NCBI RefSeq assembly: GCF_002946835.1
Contig: NZ_CP026652.1
Span: forward strand, 4,278,001-4,342,000
Reading direction: 5' to 3'
From: Streptomyces dengpaensis
GTDB taxonomy: Bacteria; Actinomycetota; Actinomycetes; Streptomycetales; Streptomycetaceae
Length of the DNA stretch: 64,000 bases
This document shows, one piece after another, positions 49,214 to 63,377 of this stretch. Position 1 is the first letter of the stretch. Each line of letters opens with the position of its first letter. Made by a program: the position numbers and the translations under genes. The notes beneath the pieces were generated by a model that saw nothing but the letters and a program-made list of their open reading frames with translations, made no database searches and was not told the origin of the DNA.

Positions 49214-51457
49214 ATGGGTGAGGTCTTCGCCGGCCGGTACGAACTGGTCGACCCGATCGGGCACGGGGGAGTCGGTGCGGTCTGGCGCGCCTGGGACCAA
49301 CGGCGGCGCCGGTATGTGGCCGCCAAGGTACTGCAGCAGAGGGACGCGCATGCGCTGCTCCGCTTCGTGCGGGAGCAGGCGCTGCGGATCGATCATCCGC
49401 ATGTGCTGGCTCCCGCCAGCTGGGCCGCCGACGATGACAAGGTCCTGTTCACCATGGATCTCGTCGCCGGGGGTTCCCTGGTCCACCTGGTCAATGACTA
49501 CGGCCCCCTGCCTCCGCCTTTCGTCTGCACCCTGCTCGACCAACTGCTGGCCGGCGTCGCCGCCGTGCACGCCGAGGGGGTCGTGCATCGCGACATCAAG
49601 CCCGCCAACGTGCTCCTCGAGGCGACTGGCACGGCCCGGCCACGGCTGCGCCTTTCCGACTTCGGCATCGCGATGCGGCTGGGCGAGCCCCGGCTGACCG
49701 AGACCAACTATGTGGTGGGAACGCCCGGTTACTTCGCACCCGAGCAGATGATGGGCGCCGAGCCGGATTTCCCCGCCGATCTCTTCGCCGTGGGTCTGGT
49801 CGCCCTCTATCTGCTGGAGGGTGCCAAGCCAGACGCCAAGGCGCTGATCGAGTACTTCGCCGAGAACGGCACACCGTCCGCGCCACGGGGCATACCCGAG
49901 CCGCTGTGGCAGGTCGTGGCCATGCTGCTGCAGCCCGACCCGCACGCACGGTTCCGCACCGCTACCGGGGCGCGCAAGGCGCTCGCCTCGGCCGCCGAGC
50001 TGCTGCCCGAGCCAGGCCCCGACGACGAGTTGGTCGAGGTCTTCGACCAACTCGGGCCGCTGCCCGAGGGGTTCGGTCCACACGGACCACTCCGGGCTGT
50101 GCCAGGGGTGAACGCGGACGGCTTGCCGTCCGGACCACCGCCTCGGGGCGCAGCGGCGCCACGACTTGGCCTGGACAGCACGCCACGTTGGCCTGGGTCC
50201 GGGTCTGGTTTCGGCTCTGGTGTCGGCTCTGACGCCGGGTCCGGCGCCGCCTTCGGCTCTGGCGTCGACTCCGGCTCCAACTCCGGATCCGACTCTGGCA
50301 GCACGGGCTCCAACTCCCGTACCGCCTTCGACTTGGCGCCCGGCTCTGGCTCTGGCTCTGGCTCTGGCTCTTCCTCCAGCCCTGGTCCTGGGGCTGGCTC
50401 CGGTGCTGGGCCCGTTTTCGACTCCGGTGCTGTGCCCGGCTCCGACTCCGACTCCGGCCGTGACGCCGCCGCCCGTTCCAAATCCGTCCCGGTGGCCGAC
50501 ATCAGCTCCGCCTCTGAACGCCACCCTGCATCTGACTCCGACTACGGGCCCGGCGTCGGCGCTGAACCCGGTGTCGGCTTCGAGTCCGAGTCCGTCACTG
50601 GCCCCGGGACCAGGCTCGAACCTGGCTCTGTCCCTGACTCCGCGTCCGCCGGTGTCGGTGCCAGTGCCGAGCCCTGGCAAGCCAGCTCGGGCCCGCTGTA
50701 TCAGGAGGCCGATTCCGGAGGTGCCAGGGCAGGTTCCAGTACCGGTGGCATACAGCCGGAGTCCCGCACCGGCCACGTAGGACCCGACCCGGACTCCAGT
50801 CACGTACGACCGGAGGCCGGCGCCAGTCCCGTACAGCCGGAGTCCGTCCCCGGCAACGTACGACCGCAGTCGGCACTGGGCGACGTACCACCGCCACCGC
50901 AACCCACTCCCCAGGGCGCCGTCCCCCCACAGCTGTCCACGATGTCGGACACCGGCAGCTTCCACTTGCCGCCCCCGCAGCCGGCCGTTCCCGACGGACA
51001 GCCACCGGCTCAGCCCCGGAGCCAGCCTCAACCGCACCCTCAGCCTCAACGGCAGTCCCCGCTGCATCCACAGCCCGAGCAGGTATGGCACGAGACTCAG
51101 CAGCAGCCCATCCCCCACCAGCCGAGGCATCCGCCCGAGCAGCCGCCCACTCCCTCCACCGCGGTCGCGCTCCCGGCGCCAACTCCCCTCCACACTCCGA
51201 CGCCCACTCCCACGCAAGTGCCCTCCCCTCATCGGTCCGCGGCTCCGTCCGCCGCGATGCAGCAGCACGCGTACGCCTCTACTGGTTCATACACCGCTCG
51301 ATCCCCGCAGGTTCCACCTCAGACGGGGGCAATTCCGGAGCGGCGCGCGAGGCGGGCTCGGCCGCGGCCCGGGCCGCCCGCGAAGGTGGCTGTGCCGGTG
51401 CTGCTCATCGCGCTGGCCTGCTTCGCGGTGGGATTCTGGGCGCTGGCCCAGATCTGA
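49214..51457 (+). CDS. Ser/Thr protein kinase with long Gly/Ser/Asp low-complexity region and C-terminal membrane anchor
   Basis: A 747-residue protein. The kinase domain (about 5-270) has GHGGVGAVWRA, Lys in VAAKVLQQ, HRDIKPANVLLE, DFGIAMRL and GTPGYFAPEQ. From about 310 to 510 the sequence is Gly/Ser/Asp repeats (GSGSGSGSSSSPGPGAGS). From about 510 to 720 it is Pro/Gln-rich, and one terminal membrane helix closes the protein (VAVPVLLIALACFAVGFWAL). With the helix at the very end, both the kinase and the disordered part stay in the cytosol as a tail-anchored enzyme. No external sensor is present, unlike PknB. The start at 49214 fits the kinase fold; the ribosome site is weak. Confidence 0.88.
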   Translation: MGEVFAGRYELVDPIGHGGVGAVWRAWDQRRRRYVAAKVLQQRDAHALLRFVREQALRIDHPHVLAPASWAADDDKVLFTMDLVAGGSLVHLVNDYGPLPPPFVCTLLDQLLAGVAAVHAEGVVHRDIKPANVLLEATGTARPRLRLSDFGIAMRLGEPRLTETNYVVGTPGYFAPEQMMGAEPDFPADLFAVGLVALYLLEGAKPDAKALIEYFAENGTPSAPRGIPEPLWQVVAMLLQPDPHARFRTATGARKALASAAELLPEPGPDDELVEVFDQLGPLPEGFGPHGPLRAVPGVNADGLPSGPPPRGAAAPRLGLDSTPRWPGSGSGFGSGVGSDAGSGAAFGSGVDSGSNSGSDSGSTGSNSRTAFDLAPGSGSGSGSGSSSSPGPGAGSGAGPVFDSGAVPGSDSDSGRDAAARSKSVPVADISSASERHPASDSDYGPGVGAEPGVGFESESVTGPGTRLEPGSVPDSASAGVGASAEPWQASSGPLYQEADSGGARAGSSTGGIQPESRTGHVGPDPDSSHVRPEAGASPVQPESVPGNVRPQSALGDVPPPPQPTPQGAVPPQLSTMSDTGSFHLPPPQPAVPDGQPPAQPRSQPQPHPQPQRQSPLHPQPEQVWHETQQQPIPHQPRHPPEQPPTPSTAVALPAPTPLHTPTPTPTQVPSPHRSAAPSAAMQQHAYASTGSYTARSPQVPPQTGAIPERRARRARPRPGPPAKVAVPVLLIALACFAVGFWALAQI
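50190..50480 (+). repeat. Gly-Ser/Asp codon repeat inside the kinase gene
   Basis: Runs of GGCTCT/GGCTCC/GACTCC six-base units encode Gly-Ser and Asp-Ser dipeptides, including four consecutive GGCTCT at 50342-50367. Such runs are prone to slippage; length may vary between strains. Confidence 0.75.
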
Positions 51458-51491
51458 GATCTGAACGGAGCCAGCCCGAGCGGGGCCGGTC

Positions 51492-52973
51492 CTACCAGCC
51501 CCGCGGCGCCCGCTCCCACGGTCTCGAGGCAGGCGCAGGCAGCGGAGCCGAGGCCGTATCCGCGTCCTCCGGCGCGACGCCCGCCCGGCCCCGCGCGACC
51601 ACCGTCCACACCGCGAGGGCCAGTACCAGCGCGCTCCCCGTGCCGATCCCGCCCAAGGCGACGAGCTTCATCGCTGTGCGATCGCTGCCACCGTCCCCCG
51701 GACCGAGCGGCCCGCCCGCCGTGCCGTCGTCCGGCGCTTCGTCGGAGTCCCCCGCCGCGACGTCGAACGCGCCACTGGGCTCGGGCCGTCCCGCGTAATC
51801 CGGGCCCGTCCGTGCCGTCCCCGCTACGTGCACGCGCAGCGTCAGCCCGAACGGTCCGTCGCCGAATCTGTCGGCGACCTGCGCGGAGAGATGGACCGCG
51901 AGGTAGTACGAGCCCGCGAACCGCATCCCGCTCACGCGGTCGTTGAGGGCGTAGCGGTTCTCGTACGTGACGGGAGGCAGCGGATCGAGCGCGGCAGAGC
52001 GCTGGCTGCCGTCGTACCCGGAGCCGACGTCGTCGACGAAGCCGCGTACGGGGTTGTAGACGGACATGGCGAGTGCGGTGCCCACATAGCCGGTGCCACG
52101 GCTGGAACTGCCCAGGTCCGCGGTCGCGTAGAGCTGTTGTCCCCAGTCGACCGGCACCTTGTAGAAGAGCGTCTGCCCGGGGCTGATCCCGTCCTGCCAG
52201 ATGCCCTGCTCCAGCGGGCTCGCCGTGGTGAACCCCGCACCGCCCCTGCGGCGCTTCGGGTCCCCCGCGAGCGCGTCGGGCGACGCGGAGTTCCAGACCT
52301 CGGGAGCGTTCGTCGAACCGGCCGCCACCTTCAGGCTGGGCTCCGACACATGACTGAGCTCCAGGTCCCAGTCGCCGGACGCGGAATCCGTCGTACCGCT
52401 GCGTGCGACGACCACGTAGTACGTCCCCGCCGTCTGGCAGGCGTACTGGTCACCGCCCGTTTCGCGCGCCGCCCAGGCCGCGATGGGGTGGGGGCTCTGG
52501 GTGGCGCCGAAGTGGGCGGTTCCGGAGGAGGAGCAGTTGCGGCTGTTGGCGTCCTGCACCGACACCTTGAGGCCGTCCGAGTAGGAGACCGTCGCACCCG
52601 GCCTGGGGACGGCGGTGACGGAGACGTACGCGTTGGACGTGGCGTCGAGTTCGAGGCGGTAGTAGAGCTTGCCGTCCCTGCGTATGGAGCTCTTGTACGC
52701 CTTGCCCGGGTCGAGTCGGACGGAGCCGGTGGTGTCCGTCGTGCCTTTGACGGTCGTGGCGTCCTCGGCGAAGGCGTACGGCGCTGGAGTGGCCGAGGCC
52801 GCCACCATCTGCGTGCTGCCGGTCGCAGCCATCTGCGTGCCGCCGGTCGCGGCGGCCTGGCCCGCCGAAGCGGCCGTCGCGCAGAGCGCCGCTGCGGCGG
52901 CCGCGAGCGCCCGGCCGGGCCACGGCATCGCGCGCCGCCTCACCGTGCGCCGCCTCACCGTGCGCCGCCCCAT
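51492..52973 (-). CDS. Secreted, C-terminally membrane-anchored protein of unknown function
   Basis: A 493-residue protein. An Arg-rich N-terminus (RRTVRRRTVRRRA) is followed by a signal sequence (ALAAAAAALCATAASAGQA). A large extracellular beta-rich region of about 380 residues contains two related modules (YRLELDATSNAYVSVTAV; FYKVPVDWGQQLYATADL). An acidic Gly/Pro linker precedes a C-terminal membrane helix (LVALGGIGTGSALVLALAV) and a short cytoplasmic tail. The paired YxV...LxVTA modules resemble bacterial pre-peptidase-type C-terminal domains, but I am not certain. ATG 52973 lies behind GGGGGG. No LPxTG-type sorting signal is visible. It is convergent with the kinase gene. Confidence 0.8.
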   Translation of the reverse strand: MGRRTVRRRTVRRRAMPWPGRALAAAAAALCATAASAGQAAATGGTQMAATGSTQMVAASATPAPYAFAEDATTVKGTTDTTGSVRLDPGKAYKSSIRRDGKLYYRLELDATSNAYVSVTAVPRPGATVSYSDGLKVSVQDANSRNCSSSGTAHFGATQSPHPIAAWAARETGGDQYACQTAGTYYVVVARSGTTDSASGDWDLELSHVSEPSLKVAAGSTNAPEVWNSASPDALAGDPKRRRGGAGFTTASPLEQGIWQDGISPGQTLFYKVPVDWGQQLYATADLGSSSRGTGYVGTALAMSVYNPVRGFVDDVGSGYDGSQRSAALDPLPPVTYENRYALNDRVSGMRFAGSYYLAVHLSAQVADRFGDGPFGLTLRVHVAGTARTGPDYAGRPEPSGAFDVAAGDSDEAPDDGTAGGPLGPGDGGSDRTAMKLVALGGIGTGSALVLALAVWTVVARGRAGVAPEDADTASAPLPAPASRPWERAPRGW

Positions 52974-53154
52974 CACGCGCCCCCCGTCGCAGACCTCGTA
53001 GCCCGTCGTCACGGCATCGGACCGTGGCCCATCCTGCCCCGCGGGCCACCGAGCCACCCGTGCTTTCCGTACGGGCGGCCGGAAGGCGCGTCTACGAGGC
53101 CCCACACACGAGCACGAAACCCCCACAGACCTCAAGCCCCCCAGACAACACAAA

Positions 53155-53179
53155 ACCCGGCCGCGAGGAGCGGCCGGGG
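53155..53179 (-). terminator. Terminator after the DLW-39 gene
   Basis: CCCGGCCGC pairs with GCGGCCGGG; on the minus strand it is followed by a TTTTG run. Confidence 0.75.
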
Positions 53180-53204
53180 TCTGCTCTGAGACTGTTGTCG
53201 ATGC

Positions 53205-53333
53205 TCACGAACCCGTGGGCACGGAGTCAGTCGCCTCCGTCCACAGATCCTGCTCGGCGCGATCCGCCTGGATCTGGCGGTACACGAGGAGCCCGCCGAT
53301 GGCGGCTAGTGCGACCAGGAGAAGCTTCTTCAC
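53205..53333 (-). CDS. DLW-39 family small protein
   Basis: A 42-residue protein, KKLLLVALAAIGGLLVYRQI then QADRAEQDLWTEATD. The conserved DLW and the location near gyrA and tRNA genes identify the DLW-39 family of actinobacteria. The N-terminal hydrophobic stretch suggests membrane association. GTG 53333 was chosen; longer in-frame versions add unconserved sequence. Function unknown. Confidence 0.88.
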   Translation of the reverse strand: MKKLLLVALAAIGGLLVYRQIQADRAEQDLWTEATDSVPTGS

Positions 53334-53386
53334 CGCGCGACCTCGTCTTTCCTTGACGTAGGGGACCTCTGGCGCCCGACTATACA

Positions 53387-53408
53387 CACCGACCGATATC
53401 GATCGGTG
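53387..53408. promoter_or_regulatory. Near-perfect palindrome upstream of DLW-39
   Basis: CACCGACCGATATCGATCGGTG is a 22-bp dyad with one mismatch, 54 bp upstream of the DLW-39 start and within the divergent gap to the DUF6344 gene at 53660. A regulator site is likely; the binder is unknown. Confidence 0.55.
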
Positions 53409-53659
53409 ATCTGGATCAGCCCTCAACTCCCGCCCAGCACACAGCAGTAGATGCGGACGCGGCCGCTCCGATCGCAGGGTGATCACACCTCACAGACAGT
53501 GACTTTTGCTGCGATCCCCGCCTTTTCGGGTCTCTTGCGGCCATCCGGGTGGTGTTCATCCGAACATCGACGCGCCACAGGCGTTGGTCCACCACTTCGC
53601 GGGCCGCATACACATCATGAGGAAAGTACGCAAATCGCCTGACCCGAAAGTGAGGGGCC

Positions 53660-54016
53660 ATGACCCAGAACAAGGTCATGAAGCTGTGGACCGCGTTCGT
53701 CACCGCCTTCCTGGCGCTCTGCACGGCGCTCGGACTCATTACGACCACCGCGGCCGCGGCTGTACCGCAGGCCAGCACGACGCGCAACAGCGCGGCCCCC
53801 GTGACGGTGCCGACGATGATGTCCCCCTGGTCCTGGTCCTATAGCCGGGCCCTGCCCCCCACGATGAAGCAACGCATCCGTGCCGAGGCCCACGGCTCCT
53901 CGCCGACTTGCCGCCACCGCCCGCCGGCCGACACAGACACGGCCGACCTCCTGGCCCTGTGCGACGCCGATGACTCCCACACAGCGGCGGAAGCCGACGC
54001 GCCCCTGCAGCGCTGA
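53660..54016 (+). CDS. DUF6344 small secreted protein
   Basis: A 118-residue protein starting MTQNKVMKLWTAFVTAFLAL with a clear signal sequence (to about residue 35, ...TTTAAAAVPQA). The mature part has PWSWSYSRALPPTMKQRIRA and a low-complexity tail with several Cys. The N-terminus is that of the Streptomyces DUF6344 family. GAGGGG precedes ATG 53660. Function unknown. Confidence 0.82.
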   Translation: MTQNKVMKLWTAFVTAFLALCTALGLITTTAAAAVPQASTTRNSAAPVTVPTMMSPWSWSYSRALPPTMKQRIRAEAHGSSPTCRHRPPADTDTADLLALCDADDSHTAAEADAPLQR

Positions 54017-54180
54017 CCAGACGGCACCGCCCCGCGACCCGGACGCGCATTGCCCCTCACGCACTCACGTCCCGCGCGGACTGCCTGCACCACTGGCTCC
54101 ACCGGCTCCGCTAGCACTACTGACACCGCCCGCAACATCCCTCACGTACCGGCGAACTTGCGTACACGCCGTGCACCAGC

Positions 54181-54211
54181 AAGACCCCCAACCGGGATCG
54201 GTGGGGGTCTT
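54181..54211. terminator. Hairpin terminator
   Basis: AAGACCCCCA pairs with TGGGGGTCTT across 11 bases, 165 bp past the DUF6344 gene. Confidence 0.75.
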
Positions 54212-54320
54212 CGTGTTGTGGGGTGCTCCGTTCAGCGCTTGCAGTAGCCGCTGCGCTCCCGGGCGGATGACCTCAGTCTCCGCGCAAGAGCAGCGTCGCG
54301 CAGGTTCACCGTAGATGCCA

Positions 54321-54352
54321 AAGACCCCTAGGTGTGATCACCTAGGGGTCTT
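54321..54352. terminator. Hairpin terminator next to tRNA-Ile
   Basis: AAGACCCCTAGGTG pairs perfectly with its complement across a four-base loop, just past the 3' end of the minus-strand tRNA-Ile. It probably ends the tRNA transcript. Both hairpins share AAGACCCC/GGGGTCTT. Confidence 0.88.
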
Positions 54353-54357
54353 CGTGC

Positions 54358-54434
54358 TGGTGGGGCTAACAGGATTTGAACCTGTGGCCTCATCCTTATC
54401 AGGGATGCGCTCTAACCAACTGAGCTATAGCCCC
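54358..54434 (-). tRNA. tRNA-Ile(GAT)
   Basis: Minus-strand tRNA: acceptor GGGGCTA/TAGCCCC, anticodon loop CTGATAA giving GAT, T-arm ACAGGTTCAAATCCTGT, with CCA encoded at 54358-54360. It sits downstream of the gyrA/DUF3566 genes as in other Streptomyces. Confidence 0.97.
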
Positions 54435-54566
54435 GCCGCGCTTTGCGGTGTGTGTCCCGCGCGCTGACCTCTGAAGATTAGCGCACGACGTGGCCAGTCC
54501 CAAAATCGATAGTCGGAGGACCGTCGGAAGGCCGTCAGAAGACGTTTGAGACGGCGCTTAGTCGTC

Positions 54567-55262
54567 CTACTCGTCCTCGGCCAGCGTCAGCTCGACGCCG
54601 CCGACGAAGCCGGCGGAGAGGTTGTAGATGAACGCGCCGAGCGTGGCGAGCGCCGTGGCGAGGACCACGTCGATGACCGCGATGACCGACGTGAACATCA
54701 GGACGTTCGGGAGCGAGAGGAAGGCCTGGAGGTCGAATCCGTTGGATTCGTTCGAGCCCGTCGCCTCCGAGATCGTGCCGCCGACGGTCGAGAAGACGCC
54801 CATCGCGTCCATGACCATCCACAGCACCGCGGCCGCCACGATCGTGCAGATGCCCAGGGCGATGGAGAGCAGGAAGCTGACCTTCATCACCGACCACGGG
54901 TCGGCCTTGGCAACCCGCAGTCGCGCCTTGCGCGTACGCGGCGTCGTACGCGCCCCGGTGCGCGGCCGGCGGACCGCGCCCGTCGGCGGCTGCTGGGCCG
55001 GGTACGCCTGCGGCGGGTGATACGGCTGCGCGGGCTGCGGCTGCCGCTCCCCGGGCAGCGGAGAGCCCGGCGCCGGCGAACCGGGTGCCGCCGCCGGGGC
55101 CGCCTGCCCGCCCGCGTACTGCTGGGCCTGCGGGCCTCGGGTGTCCGTCACAGTTCCCCCCTGGGATCCATGAGAGTCATGGGAGTCAGTCGCATGCGTG
55201 GCGGGGCCACGGCCGCCGTCCGTATCCGTACCGGTCGATCCGGCGCCCGTGGCTCCGCTCAC
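54567..55262 (-). CDS. DUF3566 transmembrane protein
   Basis: A 231-residue protein. About 110 residues of Gln/Pro/Gly-rich cytoplasmic sequence are followed by the DUF3566 domain: KADPWSVMKVSFLLSIALGI, a first helix, an amphipathic external loop with NGFDLQAFLSLPNVLMFT, a second helix (VIAVIDVVLATALATLGAFI) and YNLSAGFVGGVELTLAEDE. The family lies next to gyrA in nearly all actinobacteria (CwsA-like context). GTG 55262 is 19 bases from the gyrA stop, so it is co-transcribed with gyrase. Confidence 0.92.
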   Translation of the reverse strand: MSGATGAGSTGTDTDGGRGPATHATDSHDSHGSQGGTVTDTRGPQAQQYAGGQAAPAAAPGSPAPGSPLPGERQPQPAQPYHPPQAYPAQQPPTGAVRRPRTGARTTPRTRKARLRVAKADPWSVMKVSFLLSIALGICTIVAAAVLWMVMDAMGVFSTVGGTISEATGSNESNGFDLQAFLSLPNVLMFTSVIAVIDVVLATALATLGAFIYNLSAGFVGGVELTLAEDE

Positions 55263-55280
55263 GATGACTCACTCCTCGCG

Positions 55281-57911
<2,631 letters not shown>

Positions 57912-57953
57912 TGCTGGTGAAGATCCTTCCTGGTGCGGTCAGCGGAGACCGAC

Positions 57954-60248
<2,295 letters not shown>

Positions 60249-60404
60249 TCACAGCGGCACTCAGCGCTTCCGGGTGTCAACCCTTGGCTACTGCGGAGTC
60301 AGGTCGGTGTTCGCGGCCGCCACGGTCGCCCGTGATCCACGGTCGCGGCACTTGGCTATGAGCCGCGATCGACGGTTGCGAATTTGCCGCGATCAGCCGT
60401 GACC

Positions 60405-60464
60405 GACGGCTGTAACGTCGGCTGCAATGTCGACTGTGACGTGGGTTGCAACGTCGGCCGTGTC
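60405..60464. repeat. Five 12-bp tandem repeats between gyrB and the DUF721 gene
   Basis: GACGGCTGTAAC, GTCGGCTGCAAT, GTCGACTGTGAC, GTGGGTTGCAAC and GTCGGCCGTGTC follow each other, 42 bp beyond the DUF721 stop. Looser copies (CGCGATCGACGGTTGCGA, CGCGATCAGCCGTGAC) precede them from about 60330. The remaining gyrB upstream sequence, 59994-60400, should carry the gyrB promoter; I see no clear site. Confidence 0.65.
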
Positions 60465-60506
60465 GTGACCCTGCCAGCGGCGATCGGCAGTTTCCGCAGG
60501 CCGCGG

Positions 60507-61091
60507 TCACCCGTAGGTGTCGCCGGGCCCCGTGCTCCCGGGGGCGCGCAGGGGCCCGAAGCGGCGCGCGGGGCCCCCGGGGCCCTGCACCTTGATCAGC
60601 CGCACCGTGCCGTGCCCGAGGTCCTGGTTCAGCCGCGCGACCAGCTGCGGGGCGAGCAGACGCAGCTGGGTGGCCCAGGCGGTCGAGTCGCACTGCACGG
60701 TCAGCACCCGCTCGGCCGGCTCGTCGTCATACCGCAGCGGAACACAGTGTTTGGCCAGGTCGTCGCCGACGATCTGCGGCCAGCGGCCCATCACGCCGCC
60801 CACGGCGGCCGGTGTCTCCCAGCCGCGCTCGGTGAGCAGCCGGTTGATGGCGGCGCCGAGCGCCATGGGGTCGCGCCCGTCGGCGCGCGCGCCGGAGCGC
60901 AGGCCGCCGCGCCGCGCCTGCTTCTTTTGCTGCGCCGCGTCCCCACGCGCGCGTGCCTGCTCCTTGGCTGCGCGCAGCGCCACGCGCGCGAGGTCGACGC
61001 CGGAGGGCTCGGGGGTCTTGGGGGTCTTTTTCTTGGGTGTGTCGCCAGATGCGCTTTCGGGAGCGTTTTTTTTCGGTGTGTTCTCTGTCAT
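60507..61091 (-). CDS. DUF721 (DciA-like) protein
   Basis: A 194-residue protein. A Lys/Pro/Ala-rich N-terminus ([12 protein letters not shown]) is followed by the DUF721 domain: [66 protein letters not shown]721 proteins next to recF include DciA, the helicase loader/operator of bacteria lacking DnaC. A role in loading DnaB is therefore likely. ATG 61091 overlaps the recF stop by four bases. Confidence 0.9.
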   Translation of the reverse strand: MTENTPKKNAPESASGDTPKKKTPKTPEPSGVDLARVALRAAKEQARARGDAAQQKKQARRGGLRSGARADGRDPMALGAAINRLLTERGWETPAAVGGVMGRWPQIVGDDLAKHCVPLRYDDEPAERVLTVQCDSTAWATQLRLLAPQLVARLNQDLGHGTVRLIKVQGPGGPARRFGPLRAPGSTGPGDTYG

Positions 61092-62209
61092 ACGCGTTCC
61101 ACCGTGCCCTCGGACACGGCGTACCGCGCCCCCGCCAGTACGTGCGGTACGTCGTTGTCGACCGCGGCGGTCACCAGCACCTGCTCGCCGGACGCGACGA
61201 GTTCCGCGAGGCGCTCCCTCCTGCGCGTGTCCAGCTCCGCGAACACGTCGTCCAGCACCAGCACCGGCTCGTTGCCCTCGGCCCTGAGCAGGTCGTACGA
61301 GGCCAGGCGCAGCGCCAGCGCGTAGGACCAGGACTCGCCGTGGGAGGCGTATCCCTTGGCGGGCAGCTGACCGAGTTTGAGAAGCAAATCGTCCCGATGG
61401 GGTCCTACAAGGGTCACGCCCCGCTCGATCTCCTGCTTGCGGACCTCGGCGAGCGCCGCCATCAGCTGCTCGTACAGGTCCTCGCGCGTGTGTGCCTCGC
61501 CGGGGGCGGACGGCTTGTACTCCAGGGTGATCGGGCCGCCGCCGGGCGCCAGCTGCTCGTACGCCTTGTCGGTCAGCGGCTGGATCGCGGAGATCAGGTC
61601 GAGCCGCTGGGCGAGTAGCTCGGCGCCCACGCGCGCGAGGTGCTGGTCCCACACGTCGAGCGTCGACAGGTCCATGGTGCGGCCGCCGTGCCGGCGGGCC
61701 AGCGCGGCCGACTTCAGGAGGGTGTTGCGCTGCTTGAGGACCCGGTCGTAGTCGGAGCGGACACCCGCCATGCGCGGGGAACGGGCGGTGATCAGCTCGT
61801 CGAGGAAACGGCGCCGCTCACCAGGGTCGCCCTTGACGAGGGCGAGGTCCTCGGGGGCGAACAGCACGGTTCGTACGATGCCGAGGACGTCACGGGGTCT
61901 GACCTGCGAGGACCTGTTGATGCGGGCGCGGTTGGCCTTGCCGGGGTTCAGCTCCAGCTCGATGAGCTGCTGACGCTCGCCCTGGCGGACATTGGCCCGG
62001 ACGATCGCCCGGTCGGCGCCCATGCGGACGAGCGGCGCGTCGGAGGAGACGCGGTGGCTGCCAAGGGTCGCGAGATAGCCGACGGCCTCGACCAGATTCG
62101 TCTTGCCCTGCCCGTTGGGGCCCACGAACGCGGTGACGCCCGGGTCGAGAGGGACCTCGACCCGGGCGTACGAGCGGAAGTCGGCCAGCGACAGATGCGT
62201 GACGTGCAT
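61088..62209 (-). CDS. recF: RecF recombination mediator
   Basis: A 373-residue SMC-like ATPase: Walker [20 protein letters not shown] near residue 30, signature [20 protein letters not shown], Walker [14 protein letters not shown], and D-loop with [11 protein letters not shown]. It binds gapped DNA and loads RecA through RecOR. The C-terminus overlaps the DUF721 start. A DnaA-box-like TTGTCCACA (minus strand, 62295-62303) lies in the 131-bp gap to gnd. Confidence 0.97.
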   Translation of the reverse strand: MHVTHLSLADFRSYARVEVPLDPGVTAFVGPNGQGKTNLVEAVGYLATLGSHRVSSDAPLVRMGADRAIVRANVRQGERQQLIELELNPGKANRARINRSSQVRPRDVLGIVRTVLFAPEDLALVKGDPGERRRFLDELITARSPRMAGVRSDYDRVLKQRNTLLKSAALARRHGGRTMDLSTLDVWDQHLARVGAELLAQRLDLISAIQPLTDKAYEQLAPGGGPITLEYKPSAPGEAHTREDLYEQLMAALAEVRKQEIERGVTLVGPHRDDLLLKLGQLPAKGYASHGESWSYALALRLASYDLLRAEGNEPVLVLDDVFAELDTRRRERLAELVASGEQVLVTAAVDNDVPHVLAGARYAVSEGTVERV

Positions 62210-62340
62210 GGTCGTTCGCCGACCTCCCCCAGCGTGGTGTTTCGGGTTTTCCCCCGGCGGCCGGATGCGTTCCGGCCTGCGGGCTTTCCCCGGCTGTGGA
62301 CAACCGGGTCACCCCGGGTGTGGAGAACCCGGGGCGCGGA

Positions 62341-63216
62341 TCAGGCCTTCTCGACGGCGTGGCCGCCGAACTGGTTGCGCAGCGCCGCGATCATCTTCAT
62401 CTGCGGCGAGTCGTCCTGCCGCGAGGCGAAGCGCGCGAAGAGCGAAGCGGTGATCGCCGGGAGCGGCACCGCGTTGTCGATGGCGGCTTCCACCGTCCAG
62501 CGGCCCTCGCCCGAGTCCTCGGCGTAGCCGCGGAGCTTGTCGAGGTGCTCGTCATCGTCCAGCGCGTTGACGGCGAGGTCGAGCAGCCAGGAGCGGATGA
62601 CCGTGCCCTCCTGCCAGGAGCGGAAGACCTCGCGCACATCGGTGACGGAGTCGACCTTCTCCAGGAGCTCCCAGCCCTCGGCATAGGCCTGCATCATGGC
62701 GTACTCGATGCCGTTGTGGACCATTTTCGCGAAGTGGCCCGCGCCGACCTTGCCCGCGTGCACCGACCCGAAGTCGCCCTCGGGCTTGAGCGCGTCGAAG
62801 ATCGGCTGCACCTTGGCGACGTTCTCCTTGTCGCCGCCGTACATCAGCGCATAGCCGTTCTCCAGGCCCCAGACGCCACCGGAGACACCGCAGTCGACGA
62901 AGCCGATGCCCTTGATGCCCAGCTCGACGGCGTGCTTCTCGTCGTCCGTCCAGCGGGAGTTTCCACCGTCCACGACGACGTCGCCCGGCTCCAGCAGGGC
63001 GGCCAGCTCGTCGATGGTCGACTGGGTCGCGGCACCGGCCGGGACCATGACCCACACCACGCGCGGGCCCTTGAGCTTGCTCACAAGCTCTTCCAGGCTG
63101 TGGACATCGGCGAGGTCCGGGTTGCGGTCGTATCCGATGACGGTGTGGCCTGCGCGGCGGATCCGCTCGCGCATGTTGCCGCCCATCTTGCCGAGGCCGA
63201 CGAGACCGAGCTCCAT
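62341..63216 (-). CDS. gnd: 6-phosphogluconate dehydrogenase (decarboxylating), GndA/YqeC type
   Basis: A 291-residue protein of the short, tetrameric 6PGDH class. NAD(P) site GLVGLGKMGGNM is at the N-terminus. VVDGGNSRWTDDEKH, SGGVWGLENG, the catalytic KMVHNGIEYAMMQAYAEG (Lys and His-Asn) and the C-terminal FGGHAVEKA complete it. It oxidises 6-phosphogluconate to ribulose 5-phosphate with CO2 release in the pentose phosphate pathway. RNPD after the first strand favours NAD+. ATG 63216 follows AAGGAAC. Its location between dnaN and recF is a Streptomyces trait. Confidence 0.95.
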   Translation of the reverse strand: MELGLVGLGKMGGNMRERIRRAGHTVIGYDRNPDLADVHSLEELVSKLKGPRVVWVMVPAGAATQSTIDELAALLEPGDVVVDGGNSRWTDDEKHAVELGIKGIGFVDCGVSGGVWGLENGYALMYGGDKENVAKVQPIFDALKPEGDFGSVHAGKVGAGHFAKMVHNGIEYAMMQAYAEGWELLEKVDSVTDVREVFRSWQEGTVIRSWLLDLAVNALDDDEHLDKLRGYAEDSGEGRWTVEAAIDNAVPLPAITASLFARFASRQDDSPQMKMIAALRNQFGGHAVEKA

Positions 63217-63339
63217 CAGTTGTTCCTTAGGGGTTGCGACGTGGCGTGAGGGCACACTCGTACCTGTGTCTGAGCCTAAACCCAGACGCTCACGCACACC
63301 TGTGGGCATAGCCGCTCAGAAGTACGCCCCTCCTACGAA

Positions 63340-63373
63340 TTCGCCCGCCGGACCGTGCGGCCCGGCGGGCGAA
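63340..63373 (-). terminator. Hairpin after dnaN
   Basis: TTCGCCCGCCGG pairs with CCGGCGGGCGAA across ten bases, immediately past the dnaN stop on the minus strand. No T-run follows. Confidence 0.7.
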
Positions 63374-63377
63374 GGGC

